This document shows positions 11,412 to 24,300 of a stretch of DNA of 64,000 nucleotides, piece after piece. The number at the start of each line of letters is the position of its first letter. The first letter of the stretch is position 1. Origin of the DNA: Actinernus sp. WN-2022 (taxonomy: Eukaryota > Cnidaria > Anthozoa > Actiniaria > Actinernidae). Below the pieces are notes generated by a model that was given only the letters and a program-made list of their open reading frames with translations, was not told the origin of the DNA and made no database searches. A program made the translations under genes and the position numbers. The stretch is from positions 56,965,860 to 57,029,859 of the forward strand of contig JAOWCC010001634.1 of NCBI GenBank assembly GCA_030867875.1, written 5' to 3'.

Positions 11412-11875
11412 TAGCCTGCTTGCCGGTTCTGCTGTAATTTTTTCGGTCGCTTTTTTCGGATTGGGTTACCTGTGGCGCGCGGTCAAATGGGGCGTGCGCC
11501 ACAGGTAACCCAATCCGGGAAAAAACACCGAAAAAAGTTACAGAAGAACCGGCAAGCTTCCCTGCTAGCAGAGGTCTCTCTCTGTCTTGGTAAAATGGAA
11601 GGCGAGGGAGAGACCTCTGCCGACATCCGACGCTTTCCGTCCACATTCATGGACGAACCAGTTTTACCGGAAATGCTGTACGCATCAGTTGTTTGTTGCA
11701 GTTGTTTCGTGCGCTCATAAGTACACGTGAGATCGCGTCACTTGTTGCCAAGGAAACTTCACACATGCGCGACAGAGAAAGCGTCGGATGTCGGCAGAGG
11801 TCTCTCCCTCGCCTTCCATTTTACCAAGACAGAGAGAGACCTCTGCTAGCAGGGCGTGAACCGGCAAGCAGGCTA
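11412..11875. mobile_element. nested palindrome element with GAACCGGCAAGCAGGCTA ends
   Basis: The outer ends TAGCCTGCTTGCCGGTTC (11412-11429) and GAACCGGCAAGCAGGCTA (11858-11875) are inverted copies. Inside are two independent hairpins. One is centred near 11482, with arms carrying GGATTGGGTTACCTGTGGCGC. The other has arms 11560-11637 and 11780-11853 carrying CAGAGGTCTCTC. I read it as a MITE that acquired a hairpin by insertion or duplication. No coding content. Confidence 0.8.
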
Positions 11876-11879
11876 TTTG

Positions 11880-12510
11880 TTATTAGTATAAACCAACTCA
11901 TTAGTGGACTATTACAAATCCTGCATTCTGATGGGCTACCCTACTGTAGGTCTATTTGTGATAGCCCATGGTAGAGAAAAACCGCACGCATTTTCAAGAA
12001 ATAATAATAATATTTTTCCAACTTCAATTTGTTTCTTTCTATTATTTTCTACTGTCCGACTAGTTAGTTTATACTAAAACAATTCGACTTCTCGCCTTCA
12101 TGGGCTTCGAGTTAAATAGCCCATTCGGTGTTAAATATATTACCCATATTCTCAACGAAATGTCTCGGTTCTCGGTCTTTCTTATGGCGAGGTTTATTTG
12201 CTAATTGATTAACTGTACAAACTCGGCCCCGGTCCTTTTTTCAATTTGGTAGTGTAACTGGAACGCTAAGCCCTTTAGTTTTATTTGTTTTGTAATTTCC
12301 ACTTCAAACCTCACTCACTCTATTGCATTCTGCTCAGTTTGCTACTCGTTCACGCCGATCTGTGACTGTATGATATATGTGCTAGAAGTGTGTTTGATTG
12401 TCTCCTTATCGAAATAAAGAAATGAACGCTACCTCTATTGTCCATGAGCCAATAAATAGTTCAAAGAAATTAAATTTTGAAGTACCACTCACGGTATTTA
12501 TCCCATAATC
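11880..12510. other. AT-rich intergenic, nothing recognised
   Basis: No convincing frame, repeat or structure beyond base composition. Confidence 0.4.
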
Positions 12511-12514
12511 GTTC

Positions 12515-12645
12515 ATTCACTCTTTTCACCTGGTGGCCATATTGGATTCAAAGCAGTGAGGGATAGTCAAAACGAGGCTAACCGGCAAAAACAAAGGATT
12601 GCCTCGCTTTGAATCCAAGATGGCCACCAGGTGAAAAGAGTGAAT
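12515..12645. repeat. short palindromic MITE-like repeat
   Basis: The arm ATTCACTCTTTTCACCTGGT (from 12515, continuing to about 12562) is inverted at 12600-12645, with a loop of roughly 37 bases. Arm identity is high by eye. There is no flanking duplication I can defend. Confidence 0.75.
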
Positions 12646-13040
12646 TGCACCAAAAACGAGACGAAAACCGATCAATTATATAAAGAAAACAAAGATAAAA
12701 ACACAAAAATAACTGGTAGAAACAAGGAAAATCAGTGCAAAAAGGTTCAGAAGAAAAAAAAATCACGGAAAATTAAAGCATAAAGCAAAAATGAGCACTT
12801 TGCCTCAGGCCAAGGTAAGTCGAGGAAGCACTGGGAACGAGCAGAACTTTTTCAGAGAAACCGGAAGTCACTCCGAACGTAAATTGACAGCCATTAGCTG
12901 TCGACATTTTACTGTGCTACTACTGTAACCAGGTCCACTTTAATAGACAACGAGAAACAATCACATTCTAGAATGACAACAAAGAATTCCAACTTACGGT
13001 TCAGTTTGAGCCAATCAGTGTCGAGTTAAGTTCCTGGTAC

Positions 13041-13698
13041 AATTACCCTATATCATTATGACGTCACGGCTTGTTTATGAGGGGGACAGAATCGACTTGA
13101 ACAATAGCATTTTGAACTAAATCTGCTCTGCTGAAGAAAATTTAACTTCGAATTGTCTGGTTTCCAGATATCAGCGGTATCAATGTTTATCCCACAATAT
13201 TTACCGTATTTGGTGGCTGTTTAATACCGGTATTCTACGTTCTACAAAATGCATTTGATACGATTTCCTTTGTGTTGTTGCTGTTTTGTCCCCCTCCCAC
13301 GACCGTGATCCTTAGCGTTTAAACAATAGATTGTTTTGATTTGACGTCATAATGATATAGGTCAATTGACCTATATCACTATGACGTCATATCAAAACAA
13401 TCTATTGTTTAAACGCTAAGGATCACGGTCGTGGGAGGGGGACAAAACAGGGACAAAACAGCAACAACACAAAGAAAATCGCTATCAAATGCATTTTGAA
13501 GAACGTAGAATAGCGGTAACAGCCACGAAATACGGTAAATATTGTGGGATAAACATTGATACAGCTGATATCTGGAAACCAGACAATTCGAAGTTAAATT
13601 TTCCTCAGCAGAGCAGATTTAGTTCAAAATTCTATTGTTCAAGTCGATTCTGTCCCCCTCATAAACAAGCCGTGACGTCATAATGATATAGGGTAATT
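13041..13698. mobile_element. head-to-head dimer of a 325-bp MITE
   Basis: Two near-identical inverted halves meet at GTCAATTGAC (13361-13370). Both outer ends read AATTACCCTATATCATTATG and run into ACGTCA. A single unit of the same family lies at 58420-58741. Inner junction copies have the same terminus facing inward, so each half is a whole MITE and not simply one arm. Confidence 0.85.
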
Positions 13699-13730
13699 TG
13701 ATTTGGGAAAATGAAAATTTAGTGGACTAA

Positions 13731-13985
13731 AACTCTGAATTTCTAACGAGACCTGAAACAGCCATGGGGGCTGATTCAATTCAATTCAATTCAATTTTAT
13801 TTCCACACTGTTTACATAATCAGGTAAGCTAGGTCCCGGCTAATCCACAGATCGAATTGGGGAGCGATTGCAGAATACCCCGCCACTTGGTTCATTAATC
13901 GAATTGGAATTTAGCGTGTTGGTTTTTGCGGATGGAGGAAAACCGGAGAACCCGGAGAAAAACCCTCGGAGCAAGGGCTGTTACA
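13731..13985 (-). repeat. tRNA-type SINE family copy
   Basis: Shares CTGAATTTCTAAxGxxACCT, the GGCTAATCCACAGATxGAATT block and the CGGAGAACCCGGAGAAAAAC block with copies at 21308 and 43241. An internal ATTCA(ATTCA)n expansion is present near 13777-13796. The copy at 43241 retains a B-box-like GGTTCGATTCCC on the minus strand, which sets orientation. Confidence 0.65.
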
Positions 13986-14185
13986 TTTTACTTCCGGTTT
14001 GTGAGAACGCTGACACGCGGAATTGTGTTCGTGGACTCGATCGAGATCGAAAGTAAGAACAACACCAAAGTCAGTAGTATAAATCCTGTGTTGTACTGAC
14101 TAGTTATAGGCTAATTTCTGATGAGTTATGGTTGGTCGTGACTTTATTATAAACACGAGACCATCTGGCAAGCGGAGGACTTAAG

Positions 14186-15397
14186 ATGAGCGAGAAAAAG
14201 CCGCCACCCAGACCGCCATTACCTCGTCAAGTTCAGTCACCGTCTAAAAGTAAAAGCGGGAAAGGTACAGCTAGTACTCCTGGCAGACTGAGGAGTGCTC
14301 TCGCCTCCATCTCTATTCGTTATAACCCTGCTACAGCGGGAAGAAAAGACTCAGATTCTGAAGAAGAGATATGTATTGTTCGGAAATCGGAACCAATCCT
14401 GCCGAATGGTGAAGAAGCTGACCGCACTGAGATAAGAAATGAGGAAAATCAAAATACCGTGGTGACGCAAAACGCGTTTACTACTAGTTCACCGGAAGAA
14501 CCAAACAGCGAGACACCAAAACAAAACACACTCGCGCCGAAACCAAGCTCACGCGAATCTAATGGCTGCCAAGACACTGTGACTGTGAGAAACACTGAAA
14601 AAAGAACAGTCGAAAAACAAAAAACCTGGCCTACTGGCTCGACAGACACACGAAACGGAGCTGAATCTTCTGGGATGCGATTCCTTCGTCGTGAACCAGG
14701 TCCGGCCGCCAAGAATGATCAGCCGAAGGCAAGCGATGCCAAGGAAGAGGTCGACTCGGGCTCTCAACCTTCAAAAACTCATTTAAGTTTACACTCAGAT
14801 CGAGGAAGAGACCGCGAACATGATCGCTCGCGTTCTCCGTCGCCATTTGGTCGACTTCACCGTCAACCGAATCAGGATACAGCGGAAAGACTCACCGCCA
14901 CAACATCAGCCATATCCCTGTCCTCTTTACTCGCAGCAGCCGCAAAAGAAGATACTTCAGAGGAGAACGAAAGTAAAAATAAAGAAATCGAGGAACAAGA
15001 AGAGTTCCAAGATGCTTTACCTGAGTTGTCACCGCCTTCTAGAGTATCGAATTACGAGGAGAACGATTTCCAATATAGTTTCTATACAAGGGAACCACCA
15101 GCTACTACAAGTGGAGTAGTTCACGAACCTTCTTTTACATTCATCTCTCTCGGCGTACTACTAACGTACACTTATCTTATTTCAACACCGCCAGTGTTCG
15201 TGAGTGGAATGGTCTTTGGTTTTCTAGTTGCATATTTAGTAGGCTGTGCTGTACTTTGGCTGTTCTGCCCAGAAGACTCTGTAAAGGAGCGATTTGAACG
15301 TGAGCTGAGCGAGTATAATCTTCGAGTGGCTCAAACGCCACGATCAGAACATCGTTACATCGATCCAGGAATCTTGCTTCGTCCTCGAGAACTGAAG
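14186..15397 (+). CDS. TEX2: TEX2 coding exon 1
   Basis: ATG at 14186 begins MSEKKPPPRPPLPRQ. The exon closes at AAG/GTACGT, phase 0, after residue 404. The frame stays open into the intron to 15664, but the read-through peptide is not TEX2-like. Confidence 0.9.
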
Positions 15398-18300
15398 GTA
15401 CGTCGATGTTCAAGTAAAATGTGGTGTGACTGTTGTAAAATTAAACGTATTACAAAGAAATTGTATTTCCTATCAAAACAAATGTTAACTGTTATAACTA
15501 GTTTTAACTGCCTAATAGTAATAGGGGAAATATCTACATCACAGATACAATCTACTCGGCATATTTATTGGAAAAAAGTCAGTACGTTACGTACGTTAAA
15601 GCTTTATGTTTTCGGATTACCGTCATTTTTATCAAAGAGAGATTTCAATTTTCAATCCATGTGAAGAATAGAATTACATGTAAAATGTAAATGTGCCACG
15701 ATGTAATTAAATGGCCACATTTTTAATACTGACCATAATGTAGATCATGTATCACAGATATCTGCGTGATTTATTCATACACTTCGATCCATCTGTCGTA
15801 ACCATCTCTACTATAATCAGGTGTGCTAATCTAGGTAACCCCTTCGATGAACAATACATGGAGAGAACCTTGACTCACTTAATTAGCTTTGTCGACATGA
15901 ACCAATTTAAAGTGACTGCTAGACTGAGAGGGGCGTTATATTATTCTGACCAATGACAATTGCCAGATGATTGATTACAATTAAGAGCTCTACAATAATT
16001 TATTCAGCACTTTCGGTTGCTTGTTGGATTTTGGGTTTCTTATCATTTTTCAAGAAGCAGTAATTATTATTTATATAGTTTTGCATGTGTTTTTTTATTC
16101 AAATGAGGAGAACACATTATCATGAGAACACATTATCATGAGCTTTGTTTTTTTTATTGTTCAGATTTTCATCACGTCATTGTTAATACACAACCATTTC
16201 AAATAAACAGCTTTTGTAAAAGAATCTCCACGTAAAGTAATCAACTTGTTAGAAAAAGAAACTACTATATATATTTCATTAACTTTTATTAATAAAAGTA
16301 CATGTAGAGTAGACATTATATGATTTGTTAGTTAATACATTGTTATGGATGAAAAACATGAAGTGCAAGGGTTGATATAGCCATTCTAGAGTGAGACATT
16401 AGAATTACAATATTATCATCATTTTGTGTTGTTGGATTTACTTACCGGTAGCTTCCACACAAAACATTCAGATGCTTTTTCTGTTCAAGTTTTATTAACA
16501 CATGTTCATGACATGTACTCTCAACATTTCTTTTACCAACTTTAGTGTATTCATCTAATTTAATCTAGAGTACAAATAAAGCTGTTGTTTGTATCAGCCA
16601 CTAAAATCCTTTGGTTAGTTTGTGAGGACATTGTAGTCTCAGTTTCCAGCCATGGGGTTTTTGGTGAGCCTGCGATCCTCTCCCCACTCACAGCTGGGTA
16701 TGTGAGCTGAGGCATTGTTGGTCTTAGCCAATCACAAACTTGCCACTGGAATCCTGTCGCTAAATGTATATTTGCATAATTTAGATTGTAAACGTTTATA
16801 AGGCGACCAAAGGCTTGGGATTACTGTTCGAAAATGCCTTTAAATTTGCTCTGGACCTGCTCTGGAAAAGTTTGGTTTCGAACAATTCAAGGATTCACAT
16901 ACATAAAGAAGCAGTTAAGGTCTCGATAAAGGTTCGACGTGTCATTTCGGAAAAACGCTCTTGCAACGTCGAAATTAAAGCCACATAGACGTACTATATA
17001 CCGTTTTAAAGGTCTTGAATTGAAGAAAGTATATATTCAATCCGTTTTGGACAAAAGTTAAAAGCGTAGATGTTGTATATATTTCTACGCGAAATGACTC
17101 CGTCCGCCAGAAGGAGTTCAGCCCTTCAGGCTTTGAAACAATTTTTTTCTTAATTAGCCCTTTCGAATCCCAACTAAATTGACTCAAATACTGTGTCAGG
17201 CAATTTTGATATATTGTGTATTACAGATTTTATGCATTTTCAAAGTTGAAAAAGTAGATTTTCATCCCATTTTGATACAAACCAGGTCATAAAACCTGAA
17301 CGAAAAATAATTTCAAAATTCCCCGACACATCATTTGAGAAACGGCTGTTTTCTACGACTCATGAAAATTTTAGGAAAATAGGACAAAACGCTAAAAGGC
17401 TGGACTTCAACAAAGTTCTGTTTTTGGCCGAAAAAAACAGCCAAGAAACAGCCTGATAAAGGTTTTCGATTCATTTCACGGTTGACTAAGAAGTCCCGCC
17501 TCCAAGGGTAATCTCATTAACATTAGCCAATCAGAGCGATTCATGTTGTGTTCAGTCTCGGCCGATTACAAAGTTCAGACGAACAGTTCACCGATGCTCG
17601 ATACTTCTACAGATTGAAACTAGTTAGCTGTAGTGTCGATTCCAGCTTAATTTCAAGAAGAAACACTCTTTTAGGAGTACAGAAAAATGGCACCACAGTC
17701 AGCAAACAATTAATATCATGCAGGGAAAACCACTGAAGCGCAGCTCGATCCACACCATGTACACGGTAGACTGTTTATGTCATTCTAAAATGTGTCATCG
17801 CGCTGAAACAAAACCGGCAAACCTTAGCTTCCTGCATTGAATTCTCTTAAAATTTTTGGCCGATTGAAGTTAACAAAACTTTATTGCTTCATTCTTTGTG
17901 GACTTTCAGTCTTCGATGATTCTAACTTCTTTGAAACTTGAGTATCATGATCCCTCCAGCCATTGTTTGTCATAAGAACTTTACACACGCTTCCAAATTT
18001 ACTCACAAACTAAATTATAACAAACTAAATTGTGCTGTGTTTTTTCTTTTTCTTTTTTGAATACGGCACCAAGAAAGATCTACTTTTACACTTTTGGGCA
18101 TTGCATTATAAACGTAGTAAATCTTTACGAACGAAAAGTAGCGCAGAAAATCACAGGATAGCGAGAATGAAATAACATGCCCAGTAAATGACAGCAGCTG
18201 TCAATCATTTTTCGCGCCTTTTTTAGCGGGAAATCGGAAAGTCGCATTTTCAAGGCCTTAAATTATTTTTTTGAGTTTGAGTTTTTTTGTGATGCTAGGT

Positions 18301-21300
18301 TAGGGCTTTTAGATTTAGTATTTGCGAAAAAACGCATTTTCGAAACTTTTCCATTTTGAACCTTTATCGAGACCTTAAAGAGTTAGTTTTGGGTAAAGAC
18401 ACTGTCAGTAAATGCACAGGCTCTGGAAAGTCACTTCGGAAACTGCCAGTTGTACCCGGCAAGCTCAAGAGAAATTGCAAAGTCTGTAATGTTCATCATT
18501 TCTCCTTTAACTTTACCTATGCAAGACCAGCTGCCTTTGGAAAAGAAAAGATGAACAACTCCATATCAAAAGTGTTAGAAGAGGGGAAATCATGTCTATA
18601 TCTGACCCAGGTCATGTTTATGCATCATGTTTAATGCACTTGAAAATCACTCCATCAAACAAGTTTTACAATTCTTCAAGCCTTACGTGAGTTTGTAAAA
18701 TCGTTTAATATCTCCTCCAAGACATACTCTACACAAGTATTGAGTGGAAATACTGGACGGCTGTAACTCAGAATAGTTCCGAGATAAATCTGGAATATAA
18801 TTTCTGTCTTGATCGGCACTAAAAAGAGCAACACATAAAGCAGCCTGGTTTCTCAATTATTTTGGATGCTGTTTGTTATTGAGAATTCATTTCACACTTG
18901 GGGTTTTAGTTTTGAAAGTTTATGTAAGTCCATTGTCTTCTCAGAGGAGTCTGAAATGTAAATATTAAAAAATAGTTCAAATACGATTCTGGTAACAGGC
19001 CGTTTGCACTATGACGTCAGTTGACTCTACTACCAGAATCCTTTGCACTGATTCTTTTCTCTAATTTCGAATATTTTCTTAGTGTTTAACTTCAAAATAA
19101 GGTTATACATGTTATGTGCGATGTTTCTACATGTAGAAGAGAGCATATCACTCCATATTTTATTAAATTTAATGTACTTAAACTTCCTGACATAAAATGA
19201 ATACTTGTCTTTTCATTTATGAATGTATGACCGAAAGTCAAAGCTGTTGAATTAATATGAAATACATCTCAGAGCAAAACTCTTACCAAACAAGAAGCTC
19301 TACAAATCAATTTTTTTTACATTGAACCATATCGATCAAAAGAAAATTTTCCCTATGGTAATGTCTTTATTATTGGAATAACTTACCTCCTCAAATTAAA
19401 AACATTTATTCCAGCAAACAACCAAAAAGCTATTTTTTCTCATTATATACCTTTCCCAATATTGATATTAACTATGCATTAGCAGAAACTTCCTTTTTAA
19501 TTGATTTCTCTAGTAATAATAATTATCATTAGCAGCTTTAAGGGCATCATATTTAGGTAACTACTCGATACCCTTACACCGATGATAAAATGTTAAGTGG
19601 ATTAATCACCTTTCCCTTGCTGTAGTGTGCATATTTTATAGTCTTGTTTAATATTATACTGTAGAAATTTGTAAATCATGGTGTAAAAAATAACTGAAAC
19701 TAAACTAGAGGAGTTTCAAAATCTGAATAAGAAAAAGAATCTGAAAAGGATTCTGGTAGTGTAGTCATACATGTACATGTAGTTAACTGACATCGTAGTG
19801 CAAAATAATGGCCTGTTGTACATAGTTAAATATTGCCACCCTATCAAGCAAATTAGCTTTTATCAATGTTATCTCCCAAAGTAAATGCTTAGACCCTCTT
19901 CCAGGAACACTGATATTGAAATAAGATGTCTAATCTCAAAACAATAACAGGACATCATTGTAACTCACTTTCCAAAAAAATAATACCATGTATTGTGAGC
20001 AAAAACGTGAACAAGTTTTGATCTACATGTATCTGAAAAAAGTGAAATAATATTGATGCAGTGATCATTCTAGAAATCAAACGAAGTGGGATGTGTCTTA
20101 ATTTGAGGATATTTGTTGTGTCATAGGAGACAATTTCCCCCAAACTTGACGAGACAGAATATCTCTGTCTAATATATAAACACGAGAATAGTGTTAGCCT
20201 GAATTTCAGCCGTCTCCTCTGGTTCGTTCCTCCCGAGAGAGACGTCTGAATTCAATAGCCAATAATGCCGTCCAGTGACGTCACTACCAGAAAACCTGGT
20301 AGTGATTTTTGATTGGTTCATATTTTATAATTTTGCATAATTATCACCCGAGAAGACGGCAGGATAAATTTCACTTTGGACTCGCGATTGTTGATCGTTG
20401 AGTTTCAGTGGAGTGATTGCCTTTGGCAAAGACCTTGAATTCGTAAGGAAAACATCTGGAAATGGATTGAAAGTGACGTCCTGCACAATAACCAGCCGAC
20501 TGTCCTTTAAACATGTACATTTTATCATGTCGCATTCGCGGAGTTGTTGATAATTGATTATTTGTTCACACTCGCAGTGGTAAAGAATGTCGCTACTCTC
20601 TTCAAGGAACTGTTCTTTCCCGCAAGAGTCTTCGTATTTCTTTGGAAATTCTCCATTATTCTTTCATGTTTTTCTACTTTTCTGTTGCATCATTTACATA
20701 CTCATAGCTGTGTCAATTCGAACAGCAGATCGCGAGACATGTACAAAGATCAACGGAAAGACAAAGATCAACTGTACTTTGCCTCCAAATATAATATAAC
20801 AATTTGTTGCTTCGAAAAGGTTTTCACAACATAAGAGGCACTTGAGAAGCAATATATATATAGGTAAGGCTTTTATTTTGGCCGGCATGATCTCACATAA
20901 TTTCTCAAGGCGAGCGATGGCTTTGTTTTTGTGACCCACAAACTCCTACCGCCGTGACAGTTTTATTTGCATATATTAAATTGTTAATCCGCCTTGACTG
21001 GACGGCATTATCGGCTATTGGATTCAGACATCTCTCGGGAGGAACGAACCAGAGGAGACGGCTGAAATTCAGGCTAGAATAGTGTGTGCATTCTAGAAAA
21101 TAGTCATGCTTTATGATTGGATATGGTTATCTGGCTCCACAAAATTCCTTCTACAACAATCGAAAAATTATGGCAGATAATGAGTTTACAAATATAATGA
21201 AATAATGTGCTGGACTTAGATGGGAACAAGTGTCTCATGCATACAAAGTTTTTGTGAAGTTTGGCAGTCGGTGCGAAAATGTTGCAAAATCATGAGCTGC

Positions 21301-24300
21301 AATAAACACTGAATTTCTAACGGGACCTGAAACAACCACAGGGGCTGATCAAAGCCAGGACCCACTAAACCACAGATCAAATTGGAATTTAGCATGTTAG
21401 TTTTTGTGGAGGCAGGAAAACCGGAGTAAAACCCTCGGAGCAAGGGCGAGATACCAACAAACTAACTCACATATGTCATATGGTATAAATTATATACTGG
21501 TATATGCTGTGATACCAAATGTTTCATAGCTCTGTAAAAAAGGTTTGAGTACTAGGATCTTTATTAATCATTATGTGTACATACATGTACGTACAATGTA
21601 GACTTTACAGTCAATATATAGATTACTGGAAATGTCAGTTATTTTTTATTTATTGAAATTATGTCATGATATAAATAATATATACACATGTATATACCAG
21701 TATTAGAGCAAATTGCATGAATGTGAGTGCCATATATTGTGATTTATGGGCACAGAAAACAAAGAATTTGAAGGAGAATTTAGAATGTGATCAGGATCAC
21801 TTATGCCCTTGTTGCACACAGCCCATCAATTGCACACGCCTTTAGGCGTGTGCAATTTGAGAACTTTCAAAATATCACTGTGACCATAAATCACTTATAG
21901 CACATGCAGTTAATGCAATTTTTTGTTTATAATATACATATACTGAGCAAACATTTGCTGAACGTGCAACTGTGCACTTTTTTATGCACTTGTTATTGAC
22001 CAATCAGAATCCAGAAATTTTGTTGAGTATATTTTGAGCTGTGATACCAAATGTTTCAAGCTGTTAAAACGTTTGAGAACTTAAGGATCTTTATTTCTTA
22101 TTATGTGTATACATACAGTCATTCTTGATATGAAGTATTTTTTCTCCACTCCTCAGGGTTGGATGTACAAAGCACATGACTATGATCCAGGCACTGCAAC
22201 TGATACCACACCAGTCTTCGTACAACTCAGAGGCACAAAAATGTCTCTCTCTCACCCTAAGCTGGACAATACTGGAAATAAATATGACCCAAGGACAGTA
22301 GACGATAGTGGAGTACATGTAGCTCAGTTTACTCATCACGATCATTTTGAGTTGGCTGGTGGGAAAGTTTCACTAGTTCCCCCAACTATTACACGGAAAA
22401 GAATCTGGAGCAAGAAATATCCAATCTGTATCATGTTTGAAAAACCTATGGCAATCACAGAGGAGGTGAGAGAGGTTTTCACAGAAGATCAAGGAAGGCC
22501 GCCACTTGAGAAAATGAGAAGCCAGCCATCTTTTGAGGAGATTAGTGTATTATTTCTATTTGCTCGAACTGGAAGAGAGAAGGAAGAGTGGCACCAGCAT
22601 ATTTGTAAGGTTGTCGACTCCAAGCAGCCTGTCTCAGACATTGATCACCTTCTGAGGCCGTCATGCAGTTACCCTCACTATATGGCCAAACTCTTACCAA
22701 ATCCTGATGAAAGCAAGCAGGAATCCCAGCAGTTACAGATGGCCTGGGTCAATGTACTGTTTGGCAGGATGTTCTGGGATGTTTGGCAGGACCAGTATTG
22801 GGCAGACAAAATCACCCAGCGCTTTCAAAACAAGTTGAGCAAACTCCACAAGCCGCAATTCATTCGTGACATCAGGATTACAGACCTCTGTCTTGGTCAC
22901 ACCCTGCCACTCATCAACCGAGTATCCCCACCTGTTTTGGACGAGCGTGGCACTTGGGTTGACTTTGATGTAACATACAATGGAGGTCTTGTGTTCACTC
23001 TTGAAACACACTTGAATGTTGAGGGCTATTTATCATACTTTCTTAATCTTGGGAGTGATAGTAAAGAGGTGGTTGGCGATCTTGAAATGGCAGAGCTTTC
23101 TAGAAAACTTGAGATGCAAGAGGCAGAAGATGCCAAGGAGGAAAATGATGATGAAGACAATGATGACTCACTCACTTCAGAAAGTCCCCCAGAGAGTGAT
23201 TCTGATTTTGAGTCACCAGAATCAGACATGGAAGAATTCATTACCAAGTTAGCAGATAGCCGACCTACTAGTTCAGAGACTGAATCCACATCAGATTTAA
23301 TACCTGAGATCTTGTACACAGACCCCTTACAAGTGAAATACATTGACAGCCTAAGCGACAAAGAAGGATTGGAGCATAATCAAGAGGAAGGGCTATTAGA
23401 AGCATCTGGTATATCGGATCAAATGTCACTGGAGTCTTTAAAGGATGCAGAGAGTATTCCGGAAGAATTGAACTATGTTGGAAGGAATAGCCCAGTACAG
23501 AAACAAAGCTCAAGTGAAGAAACCTCAGAGAAACCTCTTCTATCACAACCACATAGTCCAACAGAAAGAATGTCTGATAGCGCTCCTTCAAGTCCAGCTA
23601 GAAAAAGTTTCAATCCTCACACAGGAACAAAAAAGAAGCTGTTCAGTGTCATTGAAAGACTTGCCAAGTCAAAGTGGGTGAAAAAGGCAGCAGAGACAAA
23701 GATTGTAAAGTCTGCTGCAGAAAAGTTCTCGAACATGCCAATTATCTTGTCTGTGGAGGTTCAAACAGTCAAGGGAACTCTAACACTAAATATTCCACCT
23801 CCCCCTACCAATAGGCTGTGGTAAGGTTTAAGTCATGATTCAGCTGAGAACTGTAGCAAAGACAATATGTTGCAGCAATGGGTATAGCCCACATATGAGC
23901 CTTATGTGCTGTACGAGATGTCTACAATCCAAACTACACCCATAAAATCAAGTATTTTTTACTGTGAAACTCAAAGAAGCCACCATCCAGCTAGCCTGCT
24001 ATGCAGACGCATTTTTTCACTCTCATAAATTTGAAGACAAAAGTAACGTCTGCTTACCCGAGCGCTTAATTAGTTTCCAATATGCAAGTATGATGTCAGC
24101 ACCATCCAGCCAACGGGAAGGGTGAAAACAAAAGATCTTTCAATTGCAAATTTGATAACTTTCCCCACATACAATATTCTTCAAAATTAAACCATAGTTT
24201 CATCAAAAATAAATTGAACATTTAAAAATTATTGAATAAAAAAATTATTATTTTGATGGTTTTCTTATTGAAATAATGAGTATCAACCAATGAAATTATG

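Larger units (their letters stand above)
15398..22156 (+). other. TEX2 intron 1 (6.76 kb)
   Basis: Holds four recognisable repeats: a TTAA-ended element (16915-18378), two TIR elements (18994-19817, 20195-21076) and a SINE copy (21308-21475), plus a duplicated 80-bp segment next to exon 2. No embedded gene was recognised. The 15747-15956 and 18356-18634 frames have no family resemblance. Confidence 0.7.

Noticed and set aside
15398..15664. C-terminal extension of TEX2 exon 1
   Set aside because: A strong GTACGT donor precedes it, the peptide is Lys/Ile/Ser-rich with no TEX2 similarity, and exon 2 joins in phase.
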